Source of the DNA: Adenophora triphylla var. japonica | Taxonomy: Eukaryota; Streptophyta; Magnoliopsida; Asterales; Campanulaceae | Reading direction: 5' to 3' | Assembly (NCBI GenBank): GCA_022495995.1 | Contig: JAFEMH010002340.1 | Span: forward strand, 62,001 to 126,000 | Length of the DNA: 64,000 nucleotides | Shown here: positions 19,053-30,748 of the stretch, piece by piece | How the letters are laid out: each line of letters opens with the position of its first letter | How positions within the stretch are numbered: the stretch's first letter is position 1 | Program-made: the position numbers and the translations under genes | The notes under the pieces: model-generated | Seen by the model: only the letters and a program-made list of their open reading frames with translations | What the model was told of the DNA's origin: nothing | The model's database searches: none

Positions 19053-20442
19053 TGTAAGTACCAAAATCCGGATCATCAAAATCCGTTAAGAGTTAACCGG
19101 AATCCGTTAACTGGCCCTTTTTAGGTTAACCGGAACCCGTTAAGCTCCTCGTCCTCAAGTCACAAGACATCCCGGAGATCGGACCTCCTGAAATTGAGGA
19201 AAAGTCCGACCGGCCTGTTTTACAATTTCACCCTATAAATACAAGGGCTGTCAAATTCAGAAGAAAAAAAGGAAAAATATAATCTCTCTCAAGAAACACC
19301 ACAGCTCTAGGCTGATCTTCCCCTCCCGAGCCCCGTTTTGTCTTGATTTGCGTGAACATCCTGTTTTCCGACCAAACACGAACTAAACACATCCTAAAAA
19401 CCTTTCAAACACCCTTTCGTATCCCATATACGTCCTTCCTAGCCAAAGAGTCAACACCTAGCCATTAGGTAACACTCTAACCCTCTAAATCCCGCTTTAT
19501 CTCAATTTACGCGTAAAACGCTACTTTTTGATCCTATCAAAGTTCTCAAAATGTAGACGGAATGCCGTCTACGGGTCTCGAAATGATCCTCCCTCTATCA
19601 TCTTTTCTCCTTCGAGAACAGTGATTTTGGGTTAAAACGGAGATCGAGACCCGTTTTACTTTTCTGTCATTTACCATCCAAATCGTTCGACTCGTTGATT
19701 TGCACTTTTACCGTCCGAACCGTTTGACGTTGATCGCACTTTTACAAGTCCGGATTGTTTGATCCGTTGATACCGCATTTAAATACTAACATTTATGAGT
19801 CCGAGACGTTTGGCTCGTGATAGTATTTACTTACAAAGTCCGAGTCACAAAACGACTTATTGATAGCATATCATTTAATACCTCTTTTCATAAAATTGGT
19901 CACAATGTAATGCCCAGTTCAAAACCGAAATTGGTCATTCGAACTCCTTTTCGAAAACAACACAAAATCAACGTTTGCCACGCAAACGCTCATTTCCAAC
20001 TCAAAACCGATGTTTGTCATTCAAACGCTCTTTTACCAAAATCAATGTTTATCATTTAAACCAAGATTAAATCTTGTCATTCAAGCCCATTTTCAAAAGT
20101 AACACAAACACACACACACGCACACTTTTCGAGAAAGGTAGAAAGACTCGTCATACGAGGCATTTCGGGTGATCTCAACATACTCTTCCCGAAACGTAAC
20201 GTGACCTCCGAACATAACAATCTCTTGTCCTAAAAGCCTTTTTTCAAGTTTTGGCTACCAATCAAAACGTACACTTTCAAAGCCTTTTTTTCAAGTTTTG
20301 GCTACCAATCAAAACGTTCCATTTTCAAAGCCTTTTTCAATGTTTAGGCTCATAATACAAAACGGCGTGGCGACTCTGTTTTCCAAGTGAAGTCCATTAG
20401 AAAGAATCGCTCGCCGCAGTCCGCGCGATCCGGGTAATTTCA
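19053..20442 (+). repeat. 5' LTR of gypsy-3 (1390 bp)
   Basis: Starts TGTAAGTACC, ends GGGTAATTTCA. TATA box CTATAAATA at 19233-19241. Compared with the 3' LTR it lacks about 360 bp after GACATCCCGGA (present at about 36800-37155) and carries about 130 bp near 20130-20260 that the 3' LTR lost, so both LTRs have large indels. Confidence 0.9.
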
Positions 20443-20444
20443 GT

Positions 20445-20462
20445 TGGCGACTCCGCTGGGGA
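20445..20462 (+). other. Primer binding site of gypsy-3
   Basis: TGGCGACTCCGCTGGGGA, two bases after the LTR edge. The same site, slightly changed, follows the LTR at 48286-49551 (49554-49571). This type is common in Ogre-like elements; tRNA not determined. Confidence 0.75.
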
Positions 20463-21659
20463 CGTTAACATGTTTTTCAAAAAACTGTCGTTGTTTTAAA
20501 AACATTCCGTGGTCAAACTTTTGTTTACCCTTCCTTGTTTTGTGTGCGTGTGTGTTTTCTCCGTGCTTCATGTTACTCGTTTTTCTTTTCAAAAAAAAAG
20601 GAAATTTCAAACAGCTCTGATTTCAAAACTTTGGACTGTTTCAAAACAAGATGTTGCATTTTCATCTCAAAATATAACATGTTCGTGCATTTCCGTTCAT
20701 ACTTGATTTTTTGTGCTATATTTTGAACTGCGCATAAATTCTTTAAAACGCATACTGAAAATCTCTATTTTACTCAGAAAAAAGAATTTAGTGATCGCAT
20801 ACTACTTGCACTGCTGCCTCGGTACACCACACGCTACGCGCACTTGCTGCCTCGGTACACTGCACACTACAACCCTCAACCCGGGGTGACCGTTCAGTTG
20901 CAGCTTGATTGGTCTGCCAGACACCTTTCGAGTGCGCACGGGGTCATCCCAAACAGCCCATCCTAGCCCGTGTAATCCATGCACTCTTTGTGTCACACTT
21001 CGTCTAAGACCTTGGTTGGTTTTTGTCTTAGTTCGTGTCATAAAGCCTAAGTGTATGCTTTTACGCCGATCTCCCTCACAAGTCAAACTTAAAAGTTGAG
21101 ATCAAAGGTCGTTCTCGACCCGAAGTCTTAGCTTTTCAGCCTTGACTTTGACGCAGAGCCGCGCTAAAAACATACCCGAAGGTTCAATGTGACGCCGTGT
21201 CATCAAACCCTCAACGTATGCACCATGCCAGCCACAACTTGGCCAACGCCAAAAGCTAAGGCCCCTCGCGCAAGCGAGTCAAGAGAAGTCATGCCGAAAT
21301 TTCGGCACGATTTCTGCCTTAACTTAAGGATGTTGACTTCGACCGTGACCCGCATGTCACATACGTTGAAAGTTTACATGACCAGCTAGCCTTAAGTTCA
21401 CTTTTCCCTTTGTCGGTGGAACTCGCTTGCCTTATAGGACCCTCGCTCGGGATTGTCCGTCCCGGGAAGACGATTTACAGGTGAAAAATGAGGGGCTTAT
21501 AAACGTAGTGCCGAGATCCACTGATCCAAGCCCTAGGTTAGTTGCGAAAAAGAAGAGCAATCTTTTCCAACCATTTAGGACTCTGATAAAAACATGTTTT
21601 CAGTAAACTTAAACATTTAATAGAATAATAATTACATGGTCCCATCTCGGGAATCTTTC
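20463..21659 (+). other. Gypsy-3 leader, first part
   Basis: Untranslated leader. Holds two copies of a ~30-bp repeat (CTGCCTCGGTACAC, 20815-20870) and is similar to 49572-50650 of the element downstream (CACTGCTGCCTCGGTACACC, GGACCCTCGC/GGGCCCTCGC, GAGGGGCTTATA). No gene recognised. Confidence 0.7.
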
Positions 21660-22520
21660 CAATCGTGACCTTAGCGGTCCAATCCTCAAGTCTCAAAAAG
21701 TCAATCCCGACCTTCGCGGTCCGATCTCCTATCTCCACTCTCCTATCGAGACCTTCGCGGTCCGATCTAAAAAAGTCGATCCCGACCTTTGCGGGCCGAT
21801 CTCCGATCTCCAATCGAGATCTTCGCAGTCCGATCTCAAAAAAGTCAATCTCAACCTTCGCGGTTCAATCTACGATCTCCAATCAAGACCTTCGCGGTCC
21901 GATCTCCACACTCCTATCGAGACCTTCGCTGTCCGATCTCAAAAAGTCGATCATGACCTTCGCGGTCCGATCTCCGATTTCCAATCGAGACCTTAGCGGT
22001 CCGATCTCAAATAGTCGATCCCGACCTTCGCGGTCCGTTCTCCACTCTCCTATCGAGACCTTAGCGATCCGATCTCAAAAAGTCGATCCCGACCTTCGCG
22101 GTCCGATCTTCGATCTACAATCGAGACTATCGGGGTCCGATCTCAAAAAAGTCGATCCTGACCTTCGTGATCCGATCTCCGATCTCCAATCGAGACCTTC
22201 GCGATCCGATCTCAAATAGTCGATCCCGACCTTCGCGGTCCGATCTCCGATCTCCAATCGAGACCTTCGCAGTCCGATCTCAAATAGTCAATCCCGACCT
22301 TCGCGGTCCGATCTCGGATCTCTAATCGAGACCTTCACAGTCCGATCTAAAAAAAAAATTAATCCCGACCTTCGCGGTCCGATCTCCGATCTCCAATCGA
22401 GACCTTCGCGATCCAATTTCCGATCTCAAATATTCAATCCTGACCTTTCACGGTCAAAACATTAAATCTCGACCTTTCACGGTCCAATTTTCGATCTCAA
22501 CCATTCAAGGTCTAATCTTT
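21660..22520. repeat. Leader tandem repeats rich in GACCTTCGCGGTCCGATCT
   Basis: About 860 bp built from a short module, GACCTTCGCGGTCCGATCT, followed by CCGATCTCCAATCGA or CAAAAAGTCGATCCC in alternation. I count more than 20 module copies, with drift toward the right end (GACCTTTCACGGTCCAA). The inner CGCGGTCCGATC and TCGA/GATC make many small palindromes. Long open frames on both strands (for example 21665-22219) only reflect the repeat. The element at 48286 has no such block in its leader. Confidence 0.85.
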
Positions 22521-22746
22521 TCCAACCAGTGAGGATCATTAGAAAGCGTGTTATAAGTAGACTTAAGTGGTAAATGAACGTTGCACGAGCCTAAAATCCT
22601 TGAGCCAAATATCCCTTCCGAAGACTAAGCCATACCTTTCCTTCCATGCAGGAAACAGAGAGTGGTTCAGAAATCCGGGTCAGCGCCTCGCCAGAATTAC
22701 GAGACGGCAAGATCGGTGTTCCTCGCCCTCGACGAGACTCTCCAAC

Positions 22747-23110
22747 ATGTCAGACCCACCGAGAAATCGCCACGGGAACGGAACCCTGCCATCGATAACA
22801 GATATTACACTGGAAGAAGCCATCCGAGCCTATGAGGTTCACAAAAGGCAGAAAGAATCAGCAGAATTTCGTGGTACAACTTCTGAATGAGCGAGGTATA
22901 GCAGCTATCCCCCAGCCAGATGGTACTTTTGTTCTGATCGAGGACGACGAGCCCTCCCGATCAACTCCTCAAACCTTCAACCAGGTTCCTCCTCCGCCAA
23001 CTTACGGGATTCCTTCGAACCAAGGAAACAGCCGACCAAGGTTTCATGTTGCCACCTCCCAAGGCACCCCTATCATATACGGCCAAGCCAATTCTATCCC
23101 CATCACTTAA
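22747..23110 (+). pseudogene. Gypsy-3 N-terminal ORF (before gag), frameshifted
   Basis: Starts MSDPPRNRHGNGTLPSITD; then LEEAIRAYEVHKRQ. A shift near 22865 moves the frame to LLNERGIAAIPQPDGTFVLIE. The element downstream has a matching segment (TTEEVWQAIIALEKRQGK, ILATPQPPG, about 50960-51070), so it is a real family feature. Proline-rich tail follows. Function unknown. Confidence 0.6.
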
Positions 23111-23328
23111 TACAACCAGCGCAGCGCTGGGCCATCTCAAACAGTTCCCAACATCCTCCAGTATCCTCCCGGGTTCAACCCGTTACCTATATACGAACCT
23201 CAAAATAACAAGCAAAACCCCGACACAACCCAGAAAAGGCCATCATATATCCACATATATCAAGCCTCCCACATCCAATTACTGCCTCTCATATAGAAGG
23301 ACCCGGCCCCGAGCCTCAAAATCCACCA

Positions 23329-24344
23329 TTGGAACCAACCCTGGCCTGGATGGTCAAGCAATTGAAGGATTTAAAAGCCAGCATGGGCAATTTGAAGAAA
23401 GAAACACTCAGATCTACAGATCCGGGAATGGCCACAACTCTCCCAGCCAAGTTCAGAATGCCAGAAATGGACATATTTGATGGGACTGAATGCCCTCAGA
23501 CACATGTTGACACTTATGTTCTCGGCATGAGAGCAAAAGGAGCAACCCTCCAGCAAATGACCGACCATTTCCAGCACACTCTCAAGAGTTCAGCGTTACG
23601 GTGGTTCCTAAGGGTCAAGCCTGAAGATCTTCATACTTGGGATCAGACCAGCAACATCTTCCTTGAACGGTACCGGTCCAACCTGGAATGGGAAACATGT
23701 CATGAAGACATAATCACCACCGAACAGAAGGCAGACGAAAGTGTTGGGGAGTTCTACAAAAGATGGAGCTGGAAACGTTCCGAAATCATGGAGCCTATTT
23801 CCAAAGACGAACAGATGCTGATCTTCAAGTCTTGCTTGAGGCTATCCATCAGAATGCTCATCAGCCACCACTTCTTCCCAGATCTCTGAGCCATGGTCAA
23901 TGCAGGTTCCCAGTTCGAGAAAGACTTGAAAGAAAAGCTGGCTTCGAGTCCAGCCTCTTCTTATCACTATGAGGCAGCCCTGCCCGATCCAATATCTGCC
24001 CCAGACAAAGGGAGGGAGGTTACCGGAATAGTCCATTACATTAAGAATGGAGCACTACAAAGAAGCAGTGGTCCCCCGAGACAACGACGACACTATGATA
24101 ATTTTGGAATGCCCTTGTGCGATATATTTGATCGTGTAAAGAAGCAAGGTCTCCTCGAACCTATGGAAAATTACTGGCCCAAATTCTCCGATGCTAACTG
24201 GGATGTAACCATTGTGCTTTCCACCAGTATCACGGTCATATAACCGACAACTGCACAGTCTTGAGGAGAGCAATTCAAGATCTAATAGAAGATGGAAAGC
24301 TTGAGCTTCCTGGCAGTCCAGCAACAAAGGAGCAGCTAGGGTAG
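23329..24344 (+). pseudogene. Gypsy-3 Gag
   Basis: Frame 23329-23889: PGMATTLPAKFRMPEMDIFD, then the retrotransposon-gag domain (TLKSSALRWFLRVKPEDLHTW, IFLERYRSNLEWET, KADESVGEFYKRW). The second piece, 23893-24243, continues the domain end (GSQFEKDLKEKL, DIFDRVKKQGLLEPM). After one more shift near 24215 comes CAFHQYHGHITDNC with VLRRAIQDLIEDGKLELPG, the Cys-His-His-Cys finger of Tat/Ogre Gag; stop at 24342-24344. At least two frameshifts or stops make it non-functional. Confidence 0.8.
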
Positions 24345-24854
24345 GGGCTACCTATCCTCGAGATCTGCCAACTGTCTTTTGGTCAACCTTCGTAGGTTCT
24401 AGTACTTTCCTCGTTCAATCAAGTCTGCCTCGGACATTGTAGTTAATCTTAAATTTTCTATAAATAAGTGTCTTTTTCTCTTCTTGCTAGACTTGAGGCA
24501 TTATTTGCACACCAACGTTACATCTAATGAAATGGTTATATCCTAAATGATCACTTGCATTGCTCAACAAATAATCTTTGGAAATAACTAATGTTCTGAT
24601 TAATTGGTGTGAGAAAGTCAATTGGTTCCCTCCCCATACACTTTCCTCACCTCACAAAGGCCTCCCTCAAGCCATACACTTCCCAAAACATGTCCCCACC
24701 ATCACCTTGACCAAGTCAACGACGGCAGCAACATCAAGGAACAACAAAAGGTCACTCAACATCGAAAGATTGACCCCATGTCGACAACAACCTCGAAGCT
24801 CGCCTTTGACCTCGTGCACATCGAGAAAGTTCAAGCAGGAGCCTGCCTTCGTCC

Positions 24855-25010
24855 TCAAGAACTTCAAGAAAAAAAAAGAAAAAAAAGAGAGAAAAGTTCA
24901 AGCAAGAACTTCAAGAAATAAAAAAGAAAAAAAAGAGAGAAAAGTTCAAGCAAGAACATCAAAAAAAAAAAGAAAAAAAGAGAGAGAGAAAAGTTCAAAC
25001 AAGAACTTAA
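24855..25010 (+). repeat. Purine-rich direct repeats
   Basis: Three copies of AAGTTCAAGCAAGAACTTCAAG-like units separated by runs of A and GA. A related purine-rich repeat is at 57285-57375 in the downstream element. Confidence 0.6.
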
Positions 25011-25949
25011 TAAAAAGTGAGGCCAAGGACCCAGCACCGCCAATCAAAAGCTTGACAGATGGCAAACAAAGTTAAAGCTCGAAGAATGGAGGTTGTCGAT
25101 AACAATGGATCGGTCAAAGAAAAGGCAAAAACACATCATAAGCCCTTATGCTATATTCGAATTCTTTTTCCCCCGATGAAAGACGCCGATCAAGAAGCAA
25201 TGGAATCACGGAAGAAGCCGTCAACAACGACTTGTCAAGGGATCACCTCAAGGCCCATGCCTCATCATCCAAACTTCCCATTCAAACCTTTTCACCAAAA
25301 AGACCACAAATGTTCATAACCTATTCCTAAAGCCAAAACACAGTTCAGCCAGAACTACGGCGACCTGAGCTCCTTACACTGAGGGGAACGTAGGCAACCA
25401 GAAATGATTCGGTCATAAACACATACAAATCCCATAAACCTGGTCTCATCAATGACCTCCCCTATACACAAACCTTTCTTTCACACACAGCCAACTTTGA
25501 TCCGCGACATCAGTTGACTTTCTTCTAACGGTTAATCAAGACTTTTGTTCATATCGAGATTAATGGTTGAACAACCTGAACATTAACAAAGGTTTTTAAG
25601 CAATCTTGTGATCATTATGGATAAAATATGTTTTCAGATGTCACGACAAGTCTTCTTTTTCTACGATAATAGGAAAAATAGAGCTAAACACTGTCTTTTT
25701 GTCAGCAAGAGCTTCCATACACTTCTCCAAACCTCTCTATGCTCATACTCTCTCAAAAGAGTCAAACCCAAAGCGAGTTCTGGTGCCTGCATTAAACTAG
25801 TCATCCACATAAAATCGGGATTCATTCCCACTTCTCTAAAATACGTCCTTGCGCGTATACATTATAAGCCACATCTTATACACTTTGGTTGACTAATCGA
25901 AAAAATCAAGCATGGTTGCCTCGTCAGACCACATAAGGTTCAACTCAGA

Positions 25950-26170
25950 TTGGGGCTGCATCGGATTCACTCTAGAATCCCCACAGATGACCAGCGCTTC
26001 CTTCAAATTGGGGCTTCACCAAGTCATTTCTTCAGACTGGGGCTTTGCCACACGAAGAGAGCTTTTTCATCCTAAAAAAAAGGGTTTACTTTGAGTTCCG
26101 ATTTCTGGGGCTTGTCAAAAGCATCTTTCGGCATTGTGGTTTTAATCAGAATTGGGGCTTCTCAGATACA
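25950..26170 (+). repeat. Spaced TTGGGGCTT motifs
   Basis: GATTGGGGCTGC, AATTGGGGCTTC, GACTGGGGCTTT, TTCTGGGGCTTG and AATTGGGGCTTC occur over ~220 bp at 30-80-bp spacing. The G-run resembles the purine core of LTR element plus-strand primers (36661-36676 has GAGGGGCTAC). No coding role seen. Confidence 0.5.
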
Positions 26171-26473
26171 ACTTCGACAGATCAGAATCTGAATCCTCAT
26201 AAAACCTCTGGGCAACAATAGCATGTAAGGGCAATTTTCTCCAGCGAGTCTTCCCTTCTTTCAAACACCACAGCTTCAGAACCTATAGGGGTGGGAAAGC
26301 AAAAATATCCTGCTGACACCACAGTTCAGGCATCAGGATACAAGAAAGTCTCCAATCTCGGCAACCTTACTACCAACAAGAAGCGTAATCCCTAGAAGGA
26401 TCAGCCAAAGTTCAGCTTATCAAACCTCAATGCAACCGGGAGGCACCACCAAAACCTCTACCTCTCAAATGTT

Positions 26474-27063
26474 GGAGGGCCCGATCCTCACTCAGCTCAA
26501 GCAAACCCAGACGAATATTCCCCTGTGATCCCTGCTCACATCTTCAGACCCTCACAAGCTCAAGCTAGAGGAAAGTTTGGCCCATACCACGGTCCCCATG
26601 GACGCAACTCCAGAAGAAGTAATCCAGATGATCGGCAACATCCACTATGGAAACATCATCACCTTCACATATTTGGACCTACCAAGATTTGGACCTGGCC
26701 ACAATGAGCCGCTTTGCATCACTGTTCATACTCCGGAATGAATGTCTTCCCCGCCAAGATGATGGACCTACTTGACATCAAGCACATATATTTGAAGCCT
26801 TCAGTCCACACTCTCAAAGCTTATGATTTTACTTCCCGCACAGTTCTCAGGGTTGCTACTTTAAACATCTGGATCGGCAAGCGGATGATCCCCACCGAAT
26901 TTCAAGTGTTGGACATTCCTATCACTTTCACAGCCATCCTGGGACGACCCTGGCTGCATCAAATGAATGGCGTGGCATCCACCCTTCACCAGTGTATCAA
27001 GTTCATGCAAGGTAACGAGATGACAACAGTCTACGGCGACAGCGTCACCACCGAGGGGACCAG
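26474..27063 (+). pseudogene. Gypsy-3 protease region, 5' part
   Basis: Similar to the protein at 63486-60490: LTQLKQTQTNI, NIHYGNIITFTYLDLPRFG, GHNEPLCIT, then a frame change; MNVFPAKMMDLLDIK, STLKAYD-type segment, VLDIPITFTAILGRPWLHQM (LGRPW motif), STLHQCIKFMQG. A stop replaces Trp or Leu after TNIPL, and the catalytic VDNGS segment before MNVFPAK is lost to a small deletion. Copia-4 interrupts it after GDSVTTEGTS at 27063. Confidence 0.8.
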
Positions 27064-28679
27064 TGTTGGTGTAATGCCCTAGGCTATAGTTATGATTGAC
27101 TTAAACCGTTATGTATCATCTTTATTATTTATTATCGAGCACATTTATTCTGTTCATTATATGTTTGCATGCTTATTATATTGAACTGCGTCCCTAGTTG
27201 TTATGAACAATTAGTATAAGTTGGTAATGGATAATCATAGTGATGATTATATGCATAGAGATGTACATTACACTTATGGATACTTGCTAGAGAACAAGTA
27301 TTGGACATGACCTACTTATGAGATTTATGTCATGGTCTGTTGTCATGATTAAATCTCATGATAGTCGTGTTATTGAATCCTTGCACCTGAGATTATCATC
27401 GTCTTCCACATGGTAAAGATCGTGTTTGATATAGTTTAACACTATCTTTAATTGAATAGCAATAAGGGCTATGTTAGCACGTTTGGATCCATGTAGGGAA
27501 GAATGATAAGTCAAGATGGGATTTGTTCCTATTATGAAGAGAAATGTTTGCTTGGGCCCCTCGATGAATGATGTTGATGAAATGTGTGGCCGCACTCAAA
27601 TGATTTGATAGAGATCAAATACAATTAGACAATCAACATATTCGGAATTGAGAAAGCATTGAACGGAATGAGTTGACCTAGACCATGACTCATGTTCAAT
27701 TAGACATCGTGGACAAAGGGATTATAACATTGGATCTATTAAGGAATCAAGCTTTGATGTTATATTTAATTGGGTGAACAAAATGATTTGCTAGAAGTCA
27801 CTTATGTCTTGTGAGGTTGATGTTTCAACTCACTGCCAACATAAAATATAATTCCTAAAGGGTCACACACAAAAGAACGAATTTGATTCAAAATGAAAAA
27901 TTGGAATTTTGGGTTTTGGCACTACTCGTGACCAGGAGCACGACTCGTGCCCTGGGTCACGACTCGTGCCAAGGATAACGACTCGTGACCAAGACTGAGA
28001 CACGACTTGGTTTTTGACTTGATTTGATCAGAACGAGTTGGGGCTCAAGGAAGGACTCGTGAGCACGAGTGATTTGCAAAGGGCACGACTCGTGCCACGA
28101 CCAAATTTCGTGTCAGTACAGGTTTCCTTGGCTAGGAAGAAATTGGTATTTTGCTAGGTTTCTACCATAATTGTTAGGGGATTTATATGTGATATAAATA
28201 CAGCCTTGCAGCCATATTTTTCCAACCTCTCACATCATAATCCAAGGTTTTTGAAACTCTAGATTTTTTTATTTTGATTTTGAATCAAAAGTCCCAATTG
28301 TTCCATTGTTTTGGCTTTGATTATTGAATATTGATTCAATAATCAAGAGGATCATCTAGAAATCCATCAAGGAGGTGTTCTTGGATTCCTTCACGTGTGG
28401 ATTACCGATAGAGGGTGATAGGTTAATCACCAAGAGCTTGAAGCCTCAGTTCGTTGATTCATCACAAGGTTTGAACAAGGTAGAAGAAGAAGATCCGTTT
28501 TCGATATCAAAATTCTAGGCTTGAATTTTGTGATCTACTTTGTTAATCCTCATCACATTCAAGGTATGTAAATTATATCTCATATTAATTTAATCTCTTC
28601 ATGCTAGACGGATTCTAGGGATAGGATTTTGATGTTAAAATTAAATCTTTCGCTGCGTTTGTAACCCCAAAACCCAACA
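27064..28679 (+). repeat. 5' LTR of copia-4
   Basis: Starts TGTTGGTGTAATGCCC, ends ACCCAACA. TATA box TATAAATA at 28193-28200. Contains 27920-28095 a cluster of CACGA-C-TCGTG palindromes (for example GGAGCACGACTCGTGCCC), repeated about seven times with GACTCGTGACCA variants. Confidence 0.95.
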
Positions 28680-28680
28680 G

Positions 28681-28693
28681 TGGTATCAGAGCC
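28681..28693 (+). other. Primer binding site of copia-4
   Basis: TGGTATCAGAGCC one base after the LTR: complement of the 3' end of plant initiator methionine tRNA, the usual copia primer. Confidence 0.92.
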
Positions 28694-29555
28694 CTGTCTT
28701 GCCATGATTAGGATTGAAATTGCATGCTAGATTTAATATGATTATTTGCTACCATGTGATATGAAATAGATCTAGATCCTATGTGTTTTGTTTTTATGAA
28801 AAACAAGTATATTTGATATGCCATGATTCATGATTTATGATAAATAAATTAGATTAGTTTATCACATAGGTTATTAATCTTTTAATGTGATTAAATTAGA
28901 TTTGTAATTTTTCAAAATTGAATCAAATTGTTTGTATGATATTTTGTGAAGCCCTATGTTCATAATTATGTTCACATGAGATCTATGTTACAACCATGCG
29001 ATGTTTGTTGTATGTTGAAAACCTTCTAAAATATTTAAATCTTATGCCATTCCTTGATTAGAACACTTGTGATATTTTAGGCTATTTGATGTAGTTTCGA
29101 CTCAGTTGGCTGCATCTTATATCTTAATTTGTGATCAAGGTGAGATAATGGTTGATGTAGTTTTGACTCAGTTAGGTGCATCGTTCCATATCTCACATGT
29201 TTGAAAAGGGTTTTGATTTAATTGGTGCTTTCTAATGAGATTTGACCCAAGGCATAGATGAGATTTAAAACATGCTTTTGATATATGATATCTATTGAAA
29301 TCTCATAAAATATCTAATAGTCATATAGTGATATGATTGATGTTTCTACCTAAATAGCTTGATTTCGGGCATTGACTCAGTTAAACCAAAATCAAGTGAA
29401 ATATGGATCTTAGCCTACTATGATTATATGATACATGTTTGTATTTGAAGATGTATAATTTAGTGAGAGTATTTATGAAATACATTATTTGCTCTTAGAT
29501 GATAAATGTGTTGATATTGATATATGTTTATATTGTTTGCATATTTTATTGTAGA
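28694..29555 (+). other. Copia-4 untranslated leader
   Basis: About 860 bp of AT-rich leader between PBS and the gag ATG at 29556. No gene or clear repeat seen, apart from two similar GATGTAGTTTTGACTCAGTT segments (about 29090 and 29155). Confidence 0.6.
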
Positions 29556-30743
29556 ATGGCTACACACAATAATCAATCCCTGTCACTGCGATCTGTCCTT
29601 GAGAAGGACAAGCTTGAGGAGAACGGTACAAACTATTCTGACTGGATCAGAAGCCTCAGAATTGTTCTGAAGCAAGAGAAGAAACTGTACGTTCTCAATG
29701 AACCCATTCCACCTCAACCTGCTCCAAATGCTCCTAGGGATGATAGGGATGCACATAAGAAACGTAATGATGATTCTATGGATGTCGCATGCCTTATGCA
29801 AGCCACTATGTCTAAGGCTCTTCAGAAGGACCTTGAGCACATAGATGCAGCATTTGATCTTGCTGAGCGCTTAAAGGAAATGTTTCAAGTGCAAGCAAGA
29901 AACGAGAGGTATGATGTGGTTAAGTCCCTAACTGCATGCAAGATGTAAGAAGGGAAATCTGTGGGAGCTAATGTCCTTAAGATGAAGGGTCACATTGAGC
30001 GTCTCGATAGGCTCGGAAATCCATTGAGTTTGGAACTCGCCATGGATTTGATATTGAATTCATTGCCTGAGAGTTATAGTCATTTTATTATGCACTATCA
30101 CATGACTGGCATGGATAAGAATCTCTTGAAATTGCATGCGATGCTTAAGACCGCAGAGATGAATATCAAGAAGCCTGAAACCGATACTGTGTTAATGGTT
30201 AACAAAGGTAAAAGGTTCAAGAAAGATGGAAAAAGTAAGGCAAATGTTGCTAAACCTAAGGCAAAAGTTGCCGATGCCAAAGAGGCTCCCAAGGCATCTC
30301 AAAAGGATGCAGTTTGCTACCATTGCCAAGAGGTTGGACATTGGAAGAGCAACCGCAAGGCTTATAAGAAAGGCCTAAAGGCGAAGAAGAGCAATGAGAT
30401 TGCTACTACTTCAAGTATCTATGTGATAGATATTTTTCTTTCGGTTTCTAGTTCATGGGTATTAGATACCGTATATGGATCTCACATTTGTTTAAATATG
30501 CAGGGACTGAGAAATAGGAAGCTGCTCAAACAAGGTGAAGTTGACATGTGTGTTGGGAATGGATCAAGAGTTGTTGCATTAGTCGTAGGGACATATTATG
30601 TAACTTTACCTAGTGGCTTAGTACTTGTTTTGAACAATTGTTACTATGTTTCGGATTTGAGTAGGAATATTATTTCTGTTTCTTGTTTGGATAATGAGGG
30701 GTATAATTTTCTTATTTCGAATAAGAAGTTTATATTTATTTAA
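29556..30743 (+). pseudogene. Copia-4 Gag and protease
   Basis: Gag: MATHNNQSLSLRSVLEKDKL, NYSDWIRSLRIVL, then an in-frame TAA at 29946-29948 (TACKM-stop-EGKSV); the frame continues with LERLDRLG-like gag C-terminal motifs. The zinc knuckle reads CYHCQEVGHWKSNRK, with Arg in place of the last Cys. The protease active site reads WVLDTVYGSHIC, where the family has LDTGxxxH, so the catalytic Gly is lost. Ends at 30743 by a stop after a frameshift. Both knuckle and protease would be inactive. Confidence 0.88.
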
Positions 30744-30748
30744 ATGAT

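Larger units (their letters stand above)
24345..26473 (+). other. Gypsy-3 non-coding block between gag and protease
   Basis: No protein family recognised. 24600-25000 and 25580-25890 resemble sequence that lies downstream of integrase in the elements at 45177-48285 and 56984-57600 (shared CCCACCATCACCTTGACCA, GACAAGTCTTCTTTTTCTAC, CTCTCTCAAAAGAGTCAAAC). So a segment normally 3' of pol sits here between gag and protease. Also contains a purine-rich repeat and a GGGGCTT repeat (listed separately). Confidence 0.6.

Noticed and set aside
21665..22219. 184-codon frame of repeated RSPISN units
   Set aside because: Purely the translation of the tandem array; equally open on the other strand and not joined to gag.
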